Shown here piece after piece: positions 63,218 to 64,000 of a DNA stretch of 64,000 nt (position 1 is its first letter; each line of letters begins with the position of its first letter). A program made the position numbers and the translations under genes. The stretch is taken from assembly GCF_027244095.1 (NCBI RefSeq), contig NC_069657.1, positions 392,812,943-392,876,942 of the forward strand. Reading direction: 5' to 3'. The notes under the pieces are model-generated. The model searched no databases and was not told where the DNA came from. It saw nothing but the letters and a program-made list of their open reading frames with translations. The stretch comes from Hemicordylus capensis (Eukaryota; Chordata; Lepidosauria; Squamata; Cordylidae).

Positions 63218-64000
63218 TTTCAGCAGAATCAAACACAGAGTGCATTTGAAGATCTATGCTGTTGCAATACGTGCAGCAAAGAAGCAGTTCTTTTCTGCCT
63301 GCATTGGTTCTGCAAGCTCATGTCCAGAAGAGTTTTCTAGGTTTGTGAGAGGGCTAGTACTGACACTTGCGTTTTGGGCACTATATAAATGTGTTAAATA
63401 AATTAAATAATAAAAATATATGCCCCTCCTCGAACAAGAATTTGGATCCATAAGTTATCTGTTGTGATGTGTTTAATGAGGTTTTTTTGCAGATAAGATA
63501 TCTCATATTTGAGCTGAACTAGACTCTACAATTACTGCAGAGCCTACTGTGGATGTATCCACCAGCTTCATTTGTATGGTTAAATTGGATCAGTTTCAGT
63601 TTGTGACTCCTGAGGATGTGGACAGCAGCAGCTTGGGACACGTCATCTTACTACCTGCCCTCTTGATCCTTGCCCTACCTATATGGCTTATATGATCTAG
63701 CAGGGAGGTAATTGGAGAGGGTCTTGTAATGCTTTTCTGAGGAAGGGCAGGATGCCTCCTTGTCTCAAGGAGGCAATTATTAGACCTGCATTGGATCCCT
63801 CAGAATTAGGCAATTAAAGGCTGGTCTCCAACTTCCAATGGTTGGGCAAGGTGATTGAGAGGGCGGTGGTACCTCAGCTCCAGGCAGTCTTGGAAGAAGA
63901 TTATCTGGATCCATTTCAAACTGGCTTTTGGGTGGGCTATGGGGTTGAGATGGCCTTGGTTGGCCTGTTGGATGATCTCCAATTAGGAATTGACGGGGGA
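63218..64000 (+). mobile_element. L2-like LINE, internal part running off the window
   Basis: First a pre-RT piece (AVAIRAAKKQFFSACIGSA, CPEEFSRFVRGL) joined at about 63350 to a 3' tail (gggcactataaaat-like, taaataaatt). Then from about 63500 a second piece reads AEPTVDVSTSFI, LDQFQFVTPEDVDS and the first RT motif (WLGKVIERAVVPQLQ, LDPFQTGFWVGYGVEMALVG). Several frameshifts and stops. The two pieces overlap in domain order, so two insertions are likely. Continues beyond the right edge. Confidence 0.78.

Overview
This is a stretch of vertebrate nuclear DNA, almost certainly from a squamate reptile (lizard or snake). The repeats point there: Sauria-type tRNA SINEs, SINEs carrying a 5S-rRNA-like module, CR1, L2-like, L1 and R4/Dong-like LINEs, and many short hAT-like palindromes. 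So do the two host genes, which lie tail to tail as CYP1B1 and RMDN2 do in human. Species cannot be named from the sequence alone.

Host genes. CYP1B1 lies on the plus strand: a GC-rich promoter and non-coding first exon (about 0.65-1.57 kb), the large first coding exon (4716-5698), a 7.2-kb intron filled with transposons, and the last coding exon (12856-13474). The two coding exons join in frame to a 533-residue P450 with all landmark motifs. RMDN2 lies on the minus strand. Eight consecutive coding exons were found by reading splice sites and conserved residues: 57106-57208, 54895-54955, 47134-47209, 45803-45880, 38803-38901, 38374-38427, 38176-38256 and the terminal exon 29474-29527. Their phases agree exactly and give the last 201 residues of the protein. 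The 5' part of RMDN2 lies beyond the right edge or in exons I could not recognise.

Layout. 0-1.6 kb: CYP1B1 upstream region and promoter with dioxin-response-element cores. 1.6-4.7 kb: intron 1. 5.7-12.9 kb: intron 2, with a three-level transposon nest and a 598-bp palindrome. 13.5-29.5 kb: the gap between the two 3' ends, with L2, CR1, SINEs and several hAT-like elements. 29.5-57.2 kb: RMDN2 exons and introns, holding an R4/Dong-like LINE (32.9-35.3 kb), MIR-like SINEs, L2 and CR1 pieces and a 517-bp palindrome. 57.2-64 kb: more repeat, including an L1 3' end with an 18-bp target duplication, a head-to-tail run of four SINEs, and the start of an L2-like reverse transcriptase running off the edge.

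No CRISPR array, operon, phage or other prokaryotic system is present, and I see no wholly new protein system. The most unusual content is structural: several long, nearly perfect DNA palindromes with exact 8-bp target duplications, a SINE whose head joins a tRNA-like piece to a 5S-like piece, multi-layer nests, and a duplicated splice donor in RMDN2.
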